Below are positions 7,720 to 16,053 of a stretch of DNA of 64,000 bases, in pieces. The translations under genes were made by a program, and so were the position numbers. Under the pieces are notes generated by a model. That model was given only the letters and a program-made list of their open reading frames with translations. It did no database searches and had not been told where the DNA came from. Within the stretch, counting starts at the first letter, position 1, and every line of letters starts with the position of its first letter. Source of the stretch: Paracoccaceae bacterium. Its GTDB lineage: Bacteria; Pseudomonadota; Alphaproteobacteria; Rhodobacterales; Rhodobacteraceae. The stretch covers positions 1 to 64,000 of the forward strand of contig JAPUEK010000059.1 in assembly GCA_027492585.1 (NCBI GenBank), written 5' to 3'.

Positions 7720-8384
7720 ACATGACCCAGACGTCAGAGCCGGAGGTCAGGGTCCGCGCCCTGTCCAAGACCGAAAAGCTGATGACGCGGGCCATGATGA
7801 CGGCCTGGGCCGCACCGATGTTCGCCATCGTGGCCGAGGTCGACATGCAGGCGGCGCTTGATCTGCGCCGGCCGGGCGTCACGGTCAGCGATGTGATCGT
7901 CGCGGCCTGCGCGAAGGCGCTTTTGCAGGTGCCGGGCATGAATGCCCATTGGCGCGACGAGGCGGTGCATGAATACCCGGTCGCCAATGTCGGCCTTGCC
8001 GTCGCCTCGCCGCGCGGGCTGACCGTGCCGGTGATCCATGGGGCGGAGGCGCTCTCGCTGGAGGAGATCGCCGCGCGCCGCAAGGAGCTGGTCGGCAAGG
8101 TCCGCGACGGAAAGATCTCGGTGGCGGAGGTTCTGGGAGGGACCTTCACCATCTCGAACCTGGGGATGTTCGATGTGAAGCAGTTCACCGCCATCCTCAA
8201 CCCGCCGCAGGTCGGCATCCTGGCCGTGGGCGCGACCCGGACCGTTCAGGTCTGGAACGGTGGCGACCCGGCCTGGCGCCCGATCTGCGAGTTCACCCTG
8301 ACCTGCGACCATCGCGCCGTGGACGGTGCTCTGGCCGCAAAATTCCTGGGGCTGGTGAAAGCCATCCTCGAAGGCCGCAACTGA
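7716..8384 (+). CDS. Stand-alone 2-oxoacid dehydrogenase acyltransferase (E2) catalytic domain
   Basis: 222 residues that contain only the chloramphenicol-acetyltransferase-like catalytic core. The active-site motif DHRAVDG (residues 198-204, H199) and the FTISNLGMFDVKQF and NPPQVGILAVG stretches are intact. The lipoyl domain and the peripheral-subunit-binding domain found in ordinary E2 proteins are absent. The first residues, MNMTQTSEPEVRVRALSKTE, resemble the end of a linker running into the core. It overlaps the aldolase stop by four bases. With the separate 80-residue lipoyl protein it would rebuild an E2 from two polypeptides and transfer the acyl group to CoA. No dihydrolipoamide dehydrogenase is encoded in the window, so E3 must come from elsewhere. 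Confidence 0.9.
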   Translation: MNMTQTSEPEVRVRALSKTEKLMTRAMMTAWAAPMFAIVAEVDMQAALDLRRPGVTVSDVIVAACAKALLQVPGMNAHWRDEAVHEYPVANVGLAVASPRGLTVPVIHGAEALSLEEIAARRKELVGKVRDGKISVAEVLGGTFTISNLGMFDVKQFTAILNPPQVGILAVGATRTVQVWNGGDPAWRPICEFTLTCDHRAVDGALAAKFLGLVKAILEGRN

Positions 8385-8449
8385 AGACCAAAAAGACTTA
8401 AGGCCGAAACCGAAGACCGAAACATGATCCCAAACGGAGGATAAAGGAC

Positions 8450-9418
8450 ATGCTGACCACTACCAAACGCGCGCTGCTTCGCGGTCTCATGGGGGCCGCC
8501 TGCGCTCTCACCGTGCTGCCCGCAATGGCGCAGGACAAACCCGTCATCGGCATCGCCGTGGCGGACCAGAAGTCGCTGTTCTATGTGGCGGCGCTCGACG
8601 GGATGAAAGCCGCCGCCGAGGCCGCGGGCTATGAGGTCTCGGTCGCGGTCGCCAACAACGACAGCCAGGGCCAGGTCAACCAGGTCGAGAACCTGCTGGT
8701 GCAGAACATCGGCGCGCTCGTCTTCATCTCGCAGGATTCCACCGCCGCCGCCGCCGGCGTGAAGGCCGCCAACAAGGCCGGCGTGCCGGTCATCGCCGTC
8801 GATCAGCGCCCGGAATCGGGGCAGGGCCAGCTTGCCACCTATATCGCCACCGACAGCGTCAAGGCCGCACGCGACCTTTGCACCTGGATGTTCGAGAAGA
8901 TGGGCGGCAAGGGCAAGATCGCCATCCTGCACGGGGTTCTCGGCTCCACCGCCGAAATCCAGCGCACCCAGGGCTGCCAGGAAGCGCTGAAGAACTATCC
9001 CGACATCCAGGTCGTGGCCGAACAGACCGCCAACTGGGACGAGACCGAAGCCTACAAGGCCACCCAGAACATCCTGACCGCCAATCCCGATCTGGCCGCC
9101 GTCTTCGGCGAAAGCGATGCCATGTCGCTCGGTGCCGCCAAGGCCGCCCGTGAAGCCGGACGCACCGACCTGATCTCGGTCGGCATCGACGGCTTCCCGA
9201 CCATGTTCGACGGCATCAAGGAAGGGCTGACCCAGGCCACCATGGCGCAGATCCCCTACAAGATGGGCCAGATGGGCGTCGAGAACGCGATCAAGGTGCT
9301 GAACGGCGAAACCGTCCCGGAACTGCAGTATCAGGACACGGTTCTTGTCACGTCGGAGAATGTCGGCAGCGTCAAGCCGGCCGATTTCTACGGTCCCGCC
9401 GCCGAGGCGATGAAGTAA
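8450..9418 (+). CDS. Periplasmic sugar-binding protein of an RbsB-type ABC importer
   Basis: 322 residues with a Sec signal peptide of about 26 residues (TKRALLRGLMGAACALTVLP then AMAQ). The mature protein matches the periplasmic-binding-protein type I sugar family, with GIAVADQKSLFYVAALDGM and VGIDGFPTMFDGIKEGLTQA. It captures a sugar or polyol in the periplasm for the permease and ATPase encoded next. ACGGAGG precedes the ATG. A 65-base gap follows the E2 gene without a clear terminator, so read-through from the dehydrogenase operon is possible. Ligand cannot be deduced; ribose-, AI-2- and polyol-binding proteins share this fold. Confidence 0.9.
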   Translation: MLTTTKRALLRGLMGAACALTVLPAMAQDKPVIGIAVADQKSLFYVAALDGMKAAAEAAGYEVSVAVANNDSQGQVNQVENLLVQNIGALVFISQDSTAAAAGVKAANKAGVPVIAVDQRPESGQGQLATYIATDSVKAARDLCTWMFEKMGGKGKIAILHGVLGSTAEIQRTQGCQEALKNYPDIQVVAEQTANWDETEAYKATQNILTANPDLAAVFGESDAMSLGAAKAAREAGRTDLISVGIDGFPTMFDGIKEGLTQATMAQIPYKMGQMGVENAIKVLNGETVPELQYQDTVLVTSENVGSVKPADFYGPAAEAMK

Positions 9419-9427
9419 GCTGACACC

Positions 9428-9453
9428 GGCTCGGGGGGATACCCTCCCGAGCC
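9428..9453 (+). terminator. Attenuating hairpin after the binding-protein gene
   Basis: GGCTCGGG pairs with CCCGAGCC across ten bases, with extra G-C pairing inside, followed by a short TTTC. Hairpins here commonly allow more binding protein than permease to be made from one transcript. Confidence 0.5.
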
Positions 9454-9474
9454 GCCTTTCGGGAGGGCCGCAGC

Positions 9475-10995
9475 ATGTTCGACAGCGCATACGTCACGAC
9501 CGGCCTGCATGTGCGGGGCCTCTGCAAGAGCTACGGGCCGGTTCAGGTCCTCAAGTCGGTCGATTTCTCGGTGCTGCCCGGTCAGGTCGTGGCCCTGATC
9601 GGCGAGAACGGCGCCGGGAAATCCACCTTCAACAACATCATCGCCGGGGCGATCCGGCCTTCGGCCGGCCAGATGTGGCTGGACGGCGCGCTCTATGCCC
9701 CGCAATCGCCCGCCGAGGCGATCCATCAGGGCGTGGCCCTGATCCATCAGGAAATCCGCCTGCTGCCTGAGCTTTCCGTGGCCGAGAACCTTTTTCTGGG
9801 CCGTTTGCCCACCCGTGCGGGCCGGATCGACCGCGCCGGGATGCTGCGGCAATCGCAGGAGGTTCTGGACGCGCTTGGCGTCAATGTCGATCCTGCGCGC
9901 CCGGTGCGCGGTCTCTCCATGGCGGTGCAGCAGGGCATCGAGATCTGCAAGGCGCTTCTGCGCCACCCGCGCTACATGATCTTCGACGAGCCGACCGCCT
10001 CTCTGGGAGAGGCGGATGCCGCGCGCATCTTCGAACAGGTCCGGGCGCTGAAGGCGGCGGGGACGGCGATCATCTACGTCTCGCACCGTCTGGACGAGAT
10101 CAAGGCGATTGCCGATCATGTCGTCTGCTTCCGCGACGGCGAGAGGGTGGCCGACTGGGACGGGCCGTCGGTCAGCAAGGAACAGATGATCAACGGCATG
10201 GTGGGCCGCGAATTCACCTTCGAGCACCGCGCCCCGGCGCCTGCCGGCGATCCCGTGGTTCTGGAGGTGCGGGGCCTCTGCCGGGGCCGCGCCTTCCGCG
10301 ACATCTCCTTCGACCTGCGGCAGGGGGAGATCCTCGGCCTTGCCGGGCTGATCGGGGCAGGGCGTTCCGAAGTGGGCCGGGCCATCGCGGGCGCCGACCG
10401 GGTCGAGGCGGGGACGATCCGGCTCGACGGGCGCGACCTGCGGCTGACCTCTCCGGCCGAAGCGATCGCGGCGGGGATCGCCATGGTGTCCGAGGACCGC
10501 AAGGGCCTTGGCCTGTCGCTCGACCAATCCGCCGCCCGCAATATCGCCCAGCCCTGGGAACGCAGCCTGACCAAGGCGGGGATCGTCCTGCCCTCGGCCA
10601 TAGAGGCGCTCGGGCAGGCACAGAAAACGCGCTTCGACATTCGCGGCCAGATGGACCTGCCGGTCAGCGCCATGTCGGGCGGAAACCAGCAGAAGGTCCT
10701 TCTGGCGAAATGGCTGGTCAGGACCCCGCGCGTCTTCATCGTCGATGAGCCGACACGGGGCGTCGATGTCGGTGCCAAGATGGCGATCTACCAGATCCTG
10801 CGCGAGCTTGCCGCACAGGGGATCGGCGTCATCGTGATTTCCTCGGAACTCGAAGAGGTGCTCGGCCTCTGCCACCGGGTTCTGGTCATGTCGGGCGGCC
10901 GCCTGCAGGGAGAGCTTTCCCGCGACGAGGCCAGCCCGGAGAAGGTCATGGCTCTTGCGGTGCCAAGCAAGGCCGAGAGCAGCCGGGAGGCATGA
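9475..10995 (+). CDS. Sugar ABC transporter ATP-binding protein (RbsA/MglA type)
   Basis: 506 residues with two fused nucleotide-binding domains. The first has a clean Walker A (GENGAGKST, residues about 43-51), a Walker B region ending YMIFDEPTASLG and a following switch histidine (YVSHR). The second has the degenerate GLIGAGRSEVGRAIAG normal for this family, an intact signature SGGNQQKVLLAKWL, and FIVDEPTRGVDVG. It powers the importer from the cytoplasmic side. Walker A is followed by FNNIIAG where LMKILSG is usual, a minor variation. The gene follows the binding protein by 56 bases. Confidence 0.92.
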   Translation: MFDSAYVTTGLHVRGLCKSYGPVQVLKSVDFSVLPGQVVALIGENGAGKSTFNNIIAGAIRPSAGQMWLDGALYAPQSPAEAIHQGVALIHQEIRLLPELSVAENLFLGRLPTRAGRIDRAGMLRQSQEVLDALGVNVDPARPVRGLSMAVQQGIEICKALLRHPRYMIFDEPTASLGEADAARIFEQVRALKAAGTAIIYVSHRLDEIKAIADHVVCFRDGERVADWDGPSVSKEQMINGMVGREFTFEHRAPAPAGDPVVLEVRGLCRGRAFRDISFDLRQGEILGLAGLIGAGRSEVGRAIAGADRVEAGTIRLDGRDLRLTSPAEAIAAGIAMVSEDRKGLGLSLDQSAARNIAQPWERSLTKAGIVLPSAIEALGQAQKTRFDIRGQMDLPVSAMSGGNQQKVLLAKWLVRTPRVFIVDEPTRGVDVGAKMAIYQILRELAAQGIGVIVISSELEEVLGLCHRVLVMSGGRLQGELSRDEASPEKVMALAVPSKAESSREA

Positions 10996-11074
10996 CATGG
11001 TGTTTCTGGTCCAGACCGGGCGCAAAACCGGGCGCAAACCCGCCACGCAGAAAACCGAAGAAGAGAGGCCGGCC

Positions 11075-12013
11075 ATGAACGCCATCCGCACCCTGCTCAG
11101 ATACGTCCCCGGCCCGCTGATCGGGCTGATCCTCGTCTGCATCGTCTTTTCGACGCTTTCGCCCTATTTCCTCACGACCCGGAACATCTTCAACATCTTC
11201 TCGCAGATGTCGGAGATCGGGATCATGGCGGCCGGCGCGGCCTTGGTCATCATCATCGGCGGCATCGACCTGTCGGTTGGCGCGGTGCTGGCGGTGACGC
11301 TGATGCTGAACGCCTGGCTTTACCGCGACATGGGAGTACCCTTCGTGCTCTCCTCCCTCGCCGGGCTGGCGCTTGGCGTGGTGGTCGGGCTGGTGAACGG
11401 GGTCCTGTCCACCTATGGCCGCATCCAGCCTTTCGTGGCGACGCTGGCCACCATGTCGGCCTGTTCGGGGCTGGCGCTGTTCATCACCAACGGCAGCCCC
11501 GTCACCGGCTTTCCGGAGTGGTTCGGAAACATTACCTCCTCCTATTTCCTCGGCCTGCCCCTGGGCTTCGTGATCCTCGTCTCGGTCTATCTGGTGGTCG
11601 CCTTCTGGCTCAACTTCCGTCCCACGGGCCGCGCCCTTTACGCCATCGGCGGCAATGAGGAGGTGGCGCGGCTGTCCGGCATCAACACCCGGCGCACCAA
11701 GGTCATGGTCTATGCCATCGCGGGCCTTCTGGCCGCGCTGGCCGGGCTGATCGTCGGCTCGCGGCTCGATGCCGCCCATCCGACGGCGGGGGTCAACGAT
11801 CTTCTGTCGGTCATCGCGGTCGTGGTCATCGGCGGCGCCAGCCTTTCGGGCGGCTCGGGCGGCATGTCGGGGACCTTCATCGGGCTGATGATCATCGGCG
11901 TGCTGCGGAACGGCATGGCGCTGCTGAACGTCTCGCCCAATCTGCAACCCGTGGTGATCGGCTTTGCCATCATCCTCGCCGTCATGCTGGACCGCCGCAG
12001 CGCGCAACGCTGA
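11075..12013 (+). CDS. Sugar ABC transporter permease (RbsC type)
   Basis: 312 residues with eight to ten hydrophobic segments and the family loop GGIDLSVGAVLAVT near residue 62, plus GGNEEVARLSGINTRRTK in the coupling-helix region. It forms the membrane channel with the RbsA-like ATPase. The start at 11075 is preferred because AGAGAGG lies seven bases upstream and the first segment (YVPGPLIGLILVCIVFSTLS) then sits at the N-terminus. The frame is open to an ATG at 10997, which would add 26 polar residues and nearly touch the ATPase stop. Confidence 0.88.
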   Translation: MNAIRTLLRYVPGPLIGLILVCIVFSTLSPYFLTTRNIFNIFSQMSEIGIMAAGAALVIIIGGIDLSVGAVLAVTLMLNAWLYRDMGVPFVLSSLAGLALGVVVGLVNGVLSTYGRIQPFVATLATMSACSGLALFITNGSPVTGFPEWFGNITSSYFLGLPLGFVILVSVYLVVAFWLNFRPTGRALYAIGGNEEVARLSGINTRRTKVMVYAIAGLLAALAGLIVGSRLDAAHPTAGVNDLLSVIAVVVIGGASLSGGSGGMSGTFIGLMIIGVLRNGMALLNVSPNLQPVVIGFAIILAVMLDRRSAQR

Positions 12014-12039
12014 CCAGATCTCTTGCAAGGAATCCCCCG

Positions 12040-13464
12040 ATGTCGCTTGGCCTGACCCTTGACGACCTGAGCCGCCTTGACCGCATCGACGCCGCGATGA
12101 AGGCGCAGGATGTCAGGGGCCAGTTCGCGCCGCTCGGCATGAAGGAAGTGCTGATCGCCGAGGATGTGGTCGCGGCCCTGCCGGCGGTGCTGGCGCGGCA
12201 TCTCGGCCGCTTCGGGGAGGTGCGGGTCGTGGTCGATCCGGTGCTGATCCGCCGGGGGGGCCGGGACTTCAAGGCCGATGTAATCGCCGCCCTTCAGGGG
12301 CATCGGGTCACGCGGGTCACGCTGGACGACGGCAGCGAGGTGCTGCACGCCGACGAGCCGATCCTCGCGGAGGCCGCGCAGCGCGTGCAGGGGGCGGATG
12401 CCATCGTCTCGGTCGGCGGCGGCACGATCACCGACATCGCCAAGGTCGCCTCGGTGCGGGCGGGCGTGCCGGTTCTGGTGGCGATCCAGACGGCGGCCTC
12501 GGTGGACGGGTTCACCGACAATTTCTCGGTCGTGCTCCAGAACGGGGTCAAGAAGACCACCCTGACCCGCTGGCCCGATGCGGTGCTGGCCGATGTCCGC
12601 ACCATCGCCGAGGCCCCGCCGCGCATGACGGCGGCGGGCATGGGCGAGATGATGTCGATGTTCTGCGCCCCCGGCGACTGGTACCTGGCCGCGCAGATGG
12701 GGGTGGACAGCAGCTTCACCCCGGTTCTGCTGGAGCTTCTGGGCATCTGCGGCGAAGGGATCGAGGACTGGTCGCGCGGTCTCGGTCACGGCCTCGCCTC
12801 GGCCGAGGCCCTGACGCGGGCGCTGTCCCTGCGCGGCATCGTCACCGGCACCGGCGGAACGACCGCAACCCTGTCGGGGATGGAGCATCTTTTCAGCCAC
12901 ATGCTCGACATGGTGGCGAGCCGTCGCCACACGGCCATGAGCCAGCACGGCGCGCAGGTCGGTGTCGGCTCTGTCATCGCCTCGGCGGCCTGGGATGTCT
13001 TCTGCGCCCGGATGGAGGAAACGCCGCTGACCGCCGCCGACCTCGCCTTCGATCTGGAGGTCAGGGTCGCCGAAGCACAGGCGGCTTTTTCCGTCCTCGA
13101 TCCTTCGGGGGCCATCGGGGCCGAATGTGCGGGGCGCTACCGCACCAAGCTGGCCGCCCTGCAAGCCAACTGGCCGAAGGTCGAAGCCTTCTTCGCCGAC
13201 TGGCCCGCCCACCGGCGCAGCCATGATGCGCTCGTCTTCACCACCCCGAAGATCGCCGATTACCTCGCCCGCGCCGGCTCCGCCCGCCGCTTCGACGCGC
13301 TGATCCCCGCGCCCGACGAGGATCTGACCCGCTGGGTCATCGCCTGCTGCCCCTTCATGCGGGAGCGGCTGACGGTGGCCGATCTGCTGCATCTGGCCGG
13401 CTGGCTCGATGACGTCGGGGTGGGCCGCATCCTCGCGCGGGTCGATCAGGTGCTGGGGGCGTAG
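12040..13464 (+). CDS. AraM-like sn-glycerol-1-phosphate dehydrogenase family protein
   Basis: 474 residues, iron-containing alcohol dehydrogenase superfamily. The NAD(P)-binding motif VSVGGGTITDIAKVAS (GGGTITD at 126-132) and AIQTAASVDGFTD match the AraM/G1PDH group. Probable metal ligands are D213 in CAPGDW and histidines in MEHLFSHMLD and SQHGAQVGVG. Family members interconvert DHAP and sn-glycerol-1-phosphate using Ni or Zn. The protein is longer than bacterial AraM (about 400) with a C-terminal extension rich in helices. In this locus it may reduce or oxidise a triose or larger ketose phosphate. AAGGA precedes the ATG, and its stop touches the next start. Confidence 0.85.
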   Translation: MSLGLTLDDLSRLDRIDAAMKAQDVRGQFAPLGMKEVLIAEDVVAALPAVLARHLGRFGEVRVVVDPVLIRRGGRDFKADVIAALQGHRVTRVTLDDGSEVLHADEPILAEAAQRVQGADAIVSVGGGTITDIAKVASVRAGVPVLVAIQTAASVDGFTDNFSVVLQNGVKKTTLTRWPDAVLADVRTIAEAPPRMTAAGMGEMMSMFCAPGDWYLAAQMGVDSSFTPVLLELLGICGEGIEDWSRGLGHGLASAEALTRALSLRGIVTGTGGTTATLSGMEHLFSHMLDMVASRRHTAMSQHGAQVGVGSVIASAAWDVFCARMEETPLTAADLAFDLEVRVAEAQAAFSVLDPSGAIGAECAGRYRTKLAALQANWPKVEAFFADWPAHRRSHDALVFTTPKIADYLARAGSARRFDALIPAPDEDLTRWVIACCPFMRERLTVADLLHLAGWLDDVGVGRILARVDQVLGA

Positions 13465-14985
13465 ATGGCGCAGGACCTCGTTCTGGGGCTCGATTGCTCG
13501 ACCACGGCGGCCAAGGCGGTGGTCTGGTCGCTGGAGGGCGCCAGTATCGCGGTCGGCCGTCAGGCCTATGGCCACAACGCCCCCCAGCCCGGCTGGGGGG
13601 AGCAGGACCCCGTGGACTGGTGGAACGCCACCGTCACCGCCATCGGTCAGGCCTGCCGCCAGATCGACCCTTCGCGCCTCGCGGCCATCGCCATCACCCA
13701 TCAGCGCGAAACCTTCGTCTGCCTCGACCGCGACGGCCATGCCCTGCGCCCGGCGATGCTCTGGCTCGACACCCGCGCGAGCGCCGAGGTCGCACGGCTC
13801 GGCACCGAGGAGGTCCACCGCATCACCGGCAAGCCGCCGAACACGGCGACGAGCTGGTACAAGCTCGCCTGGCTGGCCGAACATGAGCCGCGGGTGCTGG
13901 AGGCGACGGCGCGGGTGGCCGATGTCCATTCCTATCTCGTCAACCGCCTGACCGGAGACTGGCGCAGCTCCTACGGCAGCGTCGATCCCCTGGGCGTGCT
14001 CGACCTGCGGGATTTCACGCTGTCCGCGCCCCTGATCGACCGGATCGGCCTTTCGGCGGCGCAATTCCCCGAGCTTTGCGCGCCGGGAGAGGTTCTTGGC
14101 ACGCTCCGCGACGAGGTGGCGGACCTGCTGGGCCTGAACCGGGGCCTGAAGGTGGTGGCGGGGCTTGGCGACGGGCAATCGGCGGGGCTTGGCGTCGGCA
14201 TCACCCGTCCGGGGGACGCCTATCTGAACCTCGGCACCGGCATCGTCTCCGGCAATTTCAGCGCGGGCTACGGCACCGACCGCTCCTTCCGCACCATGAC
14301 CGGCGGCGTTCCCGGCAGCTATATCTTCGAGACTTTCTTCGGCGGCGGCACCTACAACCTCAACTGGTTCGTCCAGCAGTTTTCCGGCATCCCCGAGCGC
14401 CCCTTCGGGCTCGACCTCGCGCCGGAGCAGATCCTCGAAAGCGCCGCTGCGGGGTTGCCCGCCGGGGCGGAGGGGCTGTTGTCGCTGCCCTATCTCACCG
14501 GGGTCCTCACGCCCTATTGGGACAGCGCGGCGCGCGGGGTGCTGTTCGGCCTGACCGGGCGGCACGGCAAGGCGCATCTCTATCGCGCCATGCTGGAAGG
14601 CATGGCGATGGAGCAGCGGCTTTCCACCAGCGGGGCCGAAGCCGCTTCCGACATGCCGATCCAGCGATTTCTGGCCATGGGCGGCGGGGCGAGAAGCCCG
14701 CTCTGGTGCCAGATCATCGCCGATGTGCTGGGCCGGCCCGTGGCCGTCGCGCGCGAGCCGGAGGCGACCTGTCTCGGCGCGGGTATCCTTGCGGCCTGCG
14801 GGGCGGGGCTTTACAACTCGGTCCCCGAGGCGGCGGCGGCGATGACCGGCGTGGGCCGGACCTGGCATCCGAACCCGGCGCAGCAGGGCAAATACGACCG
14901 GCTTTACGAGCTTTACAAGGATATCTACCCGGCCCTGCGGAGCCATTTCCAGAGGCTGAATACGGTGATGGCGGAGATCGCATGA
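13465..14985 (+). CDS. FGGY-family carbohydrate kinase, second paralogue (glycerol/xylulose kinase-like)
   Basis: 506 residues. The N-terminal motif LGLDCSTTAAKAVVW, the glycerol-kinase-like AIAITHQRETFVCLDRDG with WLDTRASAE, and the C-terminal FLAMGGGARSPLWCQIIAD show a complete FGGY kinase. It starts immediately after the stop of the AraM-like gene and overlaps the HAD-IIA gene by four bases. It is only distantly similar to the kinase at 94-1533, so the two probably act on different substrates, for instance an imported polyol and a cleavage product. The ITHQRE motif is more like glycerol kinase than xylulokinase. Confidence 0.9.
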   Translation: MAQDLVLGLDCSTTAAKAVVWSLEGASIAVGRQAYGHNAPQPGWGEQDPVDWWNATVTAIGQACRQIDPSRLAAIAITHQRETFVCLDRDGHALRPAMLWLDTRASAEVARLGTEEVHRITGKPPNTATSWYKLAWLAEHEPRVLEATARVADVHSYLVNRLTGDWRSSYGSVDPLGVLDLRDFTLSAPLIDRIGLSAAQFPELCAPGEVLGTLRDEVADLLGLNRGLKVVAGLGDGQSAGLGVGITRPGDAYLNLGTGIVSGNFSAGYGTDRSFRTMTGGVPGSYIFETFFGGGTYNLNWFVQQFSGIPERPFGLDLAPEQILESAAAGLPAGAEGLLSLPYLTGVLTPYWDSAARGVLFGLTGRHGKAHLYRAMLEGMAMEQRLSTSGAEAASDMPIQRFLAMGGGARSPLWCQIIADVLGRPVAVAREPEATCLGAGILAACGAGLYNSVPEAAAAMTGVGRTWHPNPAQQGKYDRLYELYKDIYPALRSHFQRLNTVMAEIA

Positions 14986-15902
14986 CCAAGGCCCTGACCC
15001 CTGCGCCGCCGCCCCAGCCGATGCTGCCCTTCGAGCACGCCATCGCCCGCTATGAGGCGATCCGCGACCGGCTGCCGCGCGCCGCGGCCCCCGTGGTTCC
15101 GAAGCTGGCCGGCTCTCTGGCCGAGACCTTCGGAAGCTATGACGGCTATCTCTTCGATTCCTTCGGGGTGCTGAACGTCGGCGACAGCGCCATCCCCGGT
15201 GCTGCGGATTGCCTCGGGGTCCTGCGCCGGACCGGCAAGCCCTTCTGCATCCTGACCAATGCGGCCAGCTATACCAGCGCCGAGGCTTTCCATAAATATC
15301 AGAAGCTTGGGCTGGACGTGCGGCAGGAGGAGATCCTCTCCAGCCGCGATGTCCTTCTGGGCGAGATCGAGAGCCTGCATCCCGGCCTCCTCTGGGGGGC
15401 CATCGCCGCGCCCGAGGACGATTTCCATGACACCCGCTCCCGGCTGATCCATTTACGCGGGGCGGACTGGCAGGCGGTCGAGGGCTTTGTGTTCCTCTCT
15501 GCGGTCGGCTGGACCGAAGCGGACCAGAACCGCCTTGTCGCGGCGCTGATCGCCCGGCCGCGCCCGGTTCTGGTCGGCAATCCCGATCTCGTGGCGCCGC
15601 GCGAAGGCGGGCTGACGGTGGAGCCGGGGTTCTGGGCGCAGGACATTCAGGACCGCACCGGCATCCCCGTGACCTGCTTCGGCAAACCCTTCCCGCAGGC
15701 CTTCGCCCTTGCCGCCGCGCGGACAGGGGGCGGGCGCCTCGCCATGGTGGGCGATACCTTGCACACCGATATCCTCGGCGGGGGGGCGGCTGGCCATGGC
15801 ACAGTGCTCGTCACCGATCACGGGCTCTTCAAGGGCCGGGATGTGACGCCCTTCCTCGCCGCCTCCGGCATCACGCCCGACTGGATCGTGCCGGCGATCT
15901 GA
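14982..15902 (+). CDS. HAD-IIA (NagD-like) sugar-phosphate phosphatase
   Basis: 306 residues. HAD motif I appears as YLFDSFGVLNVGDSAIPGA, where the family's DxD reads DSF, as in an alphaproteobacterial HAD-IIA subgroup; the FCILTNAA motif II and the C-terminal GKPFPQAFALA and MVGDTLHTDILGG motifs follow. NagD-like enzymes dephosphorylate small sugar or polyol phosphates. It overlaps the kinase by ATGA, so it is the last gene of the locus. A phosphatase beside two kinases could clear a toxic or dead-end phosphate. The serine in place of the second motif-I aspartate means phosphatase activity should not be assumed. Confidence 0.82.
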   Translation: MTKALTPAPPPQPMLPFEHAIARYEAIRDRLPRAAAPVVPKLAGSLAETFGSYDGYLFDSFGVLNVGDSAIPGAADCLGVLRRTGKPFCILTNAASYTSAEAFHKYQKLGLDVRQEEILSSRDVLLGEIESLHPGLLWGAIAAPEDDFHDTRSRLIHLRGADWQAVEGFVFLSAVGWTEADQNRLVAALIARPRPVLVGNPDLVAPREGGLTVEPGFWAQDIQDRTGIPVTCFGKPFPQAFALAAARTGGGRLAMVGDTLHTDILGGGAAGHGTVLVTDHGLFKGRDVTPFLAASGITPDWIVPAI

Positions 15903-15986
15903 GCGCCGGATCGTCCCCGGCGCCCGCCCGTCGGACCCGGCCTTGCCACACTTCATTTTCTGTCTGAAAATATCCTGCCAAGAGGG

Positions 15987-16011
15987 CCGGAGGGGGGCAA
16001 ACCACCTCCGG
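15987..16011. terminator. Bidirectional hairpin between HAD-IIA and pyrG, in a dispersed repeat
   Basis: CCGGAGG pairs with CCTCCGG in the gap between two convergent genes. The surrounding 80 bases (about 15963-16045, starting AAATATCCTGCC) closely resemble the element at 39533-39615. A shared repeat with terminator-like position on both strands is the simplest reading. Confidence 0.5.
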
Positions 16012-16053
16012 CGCCCGCTATGGGGCGCAGCACCCGCCGCTTGTCGGTGAGGC

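Noticed and set aside
11710-14946. Open reading frame of 1078 codons on the minus strand opposite the RbsC, AraM-like and kinase genes
   Set aside because: It lies antisense to three well-supported genes and has no family motif; long antisense frames are expected at this GC content because stop codons are rare.
14076-14981. In-frame N-terminal extension of the HAD-IIA gene by about 300 codons
   Set aside because: The extension lies within the second FGGY kinase in another frame and is Arg/Gly-rich; the ATG at 14982 gives the family start and an ATGA overlap.
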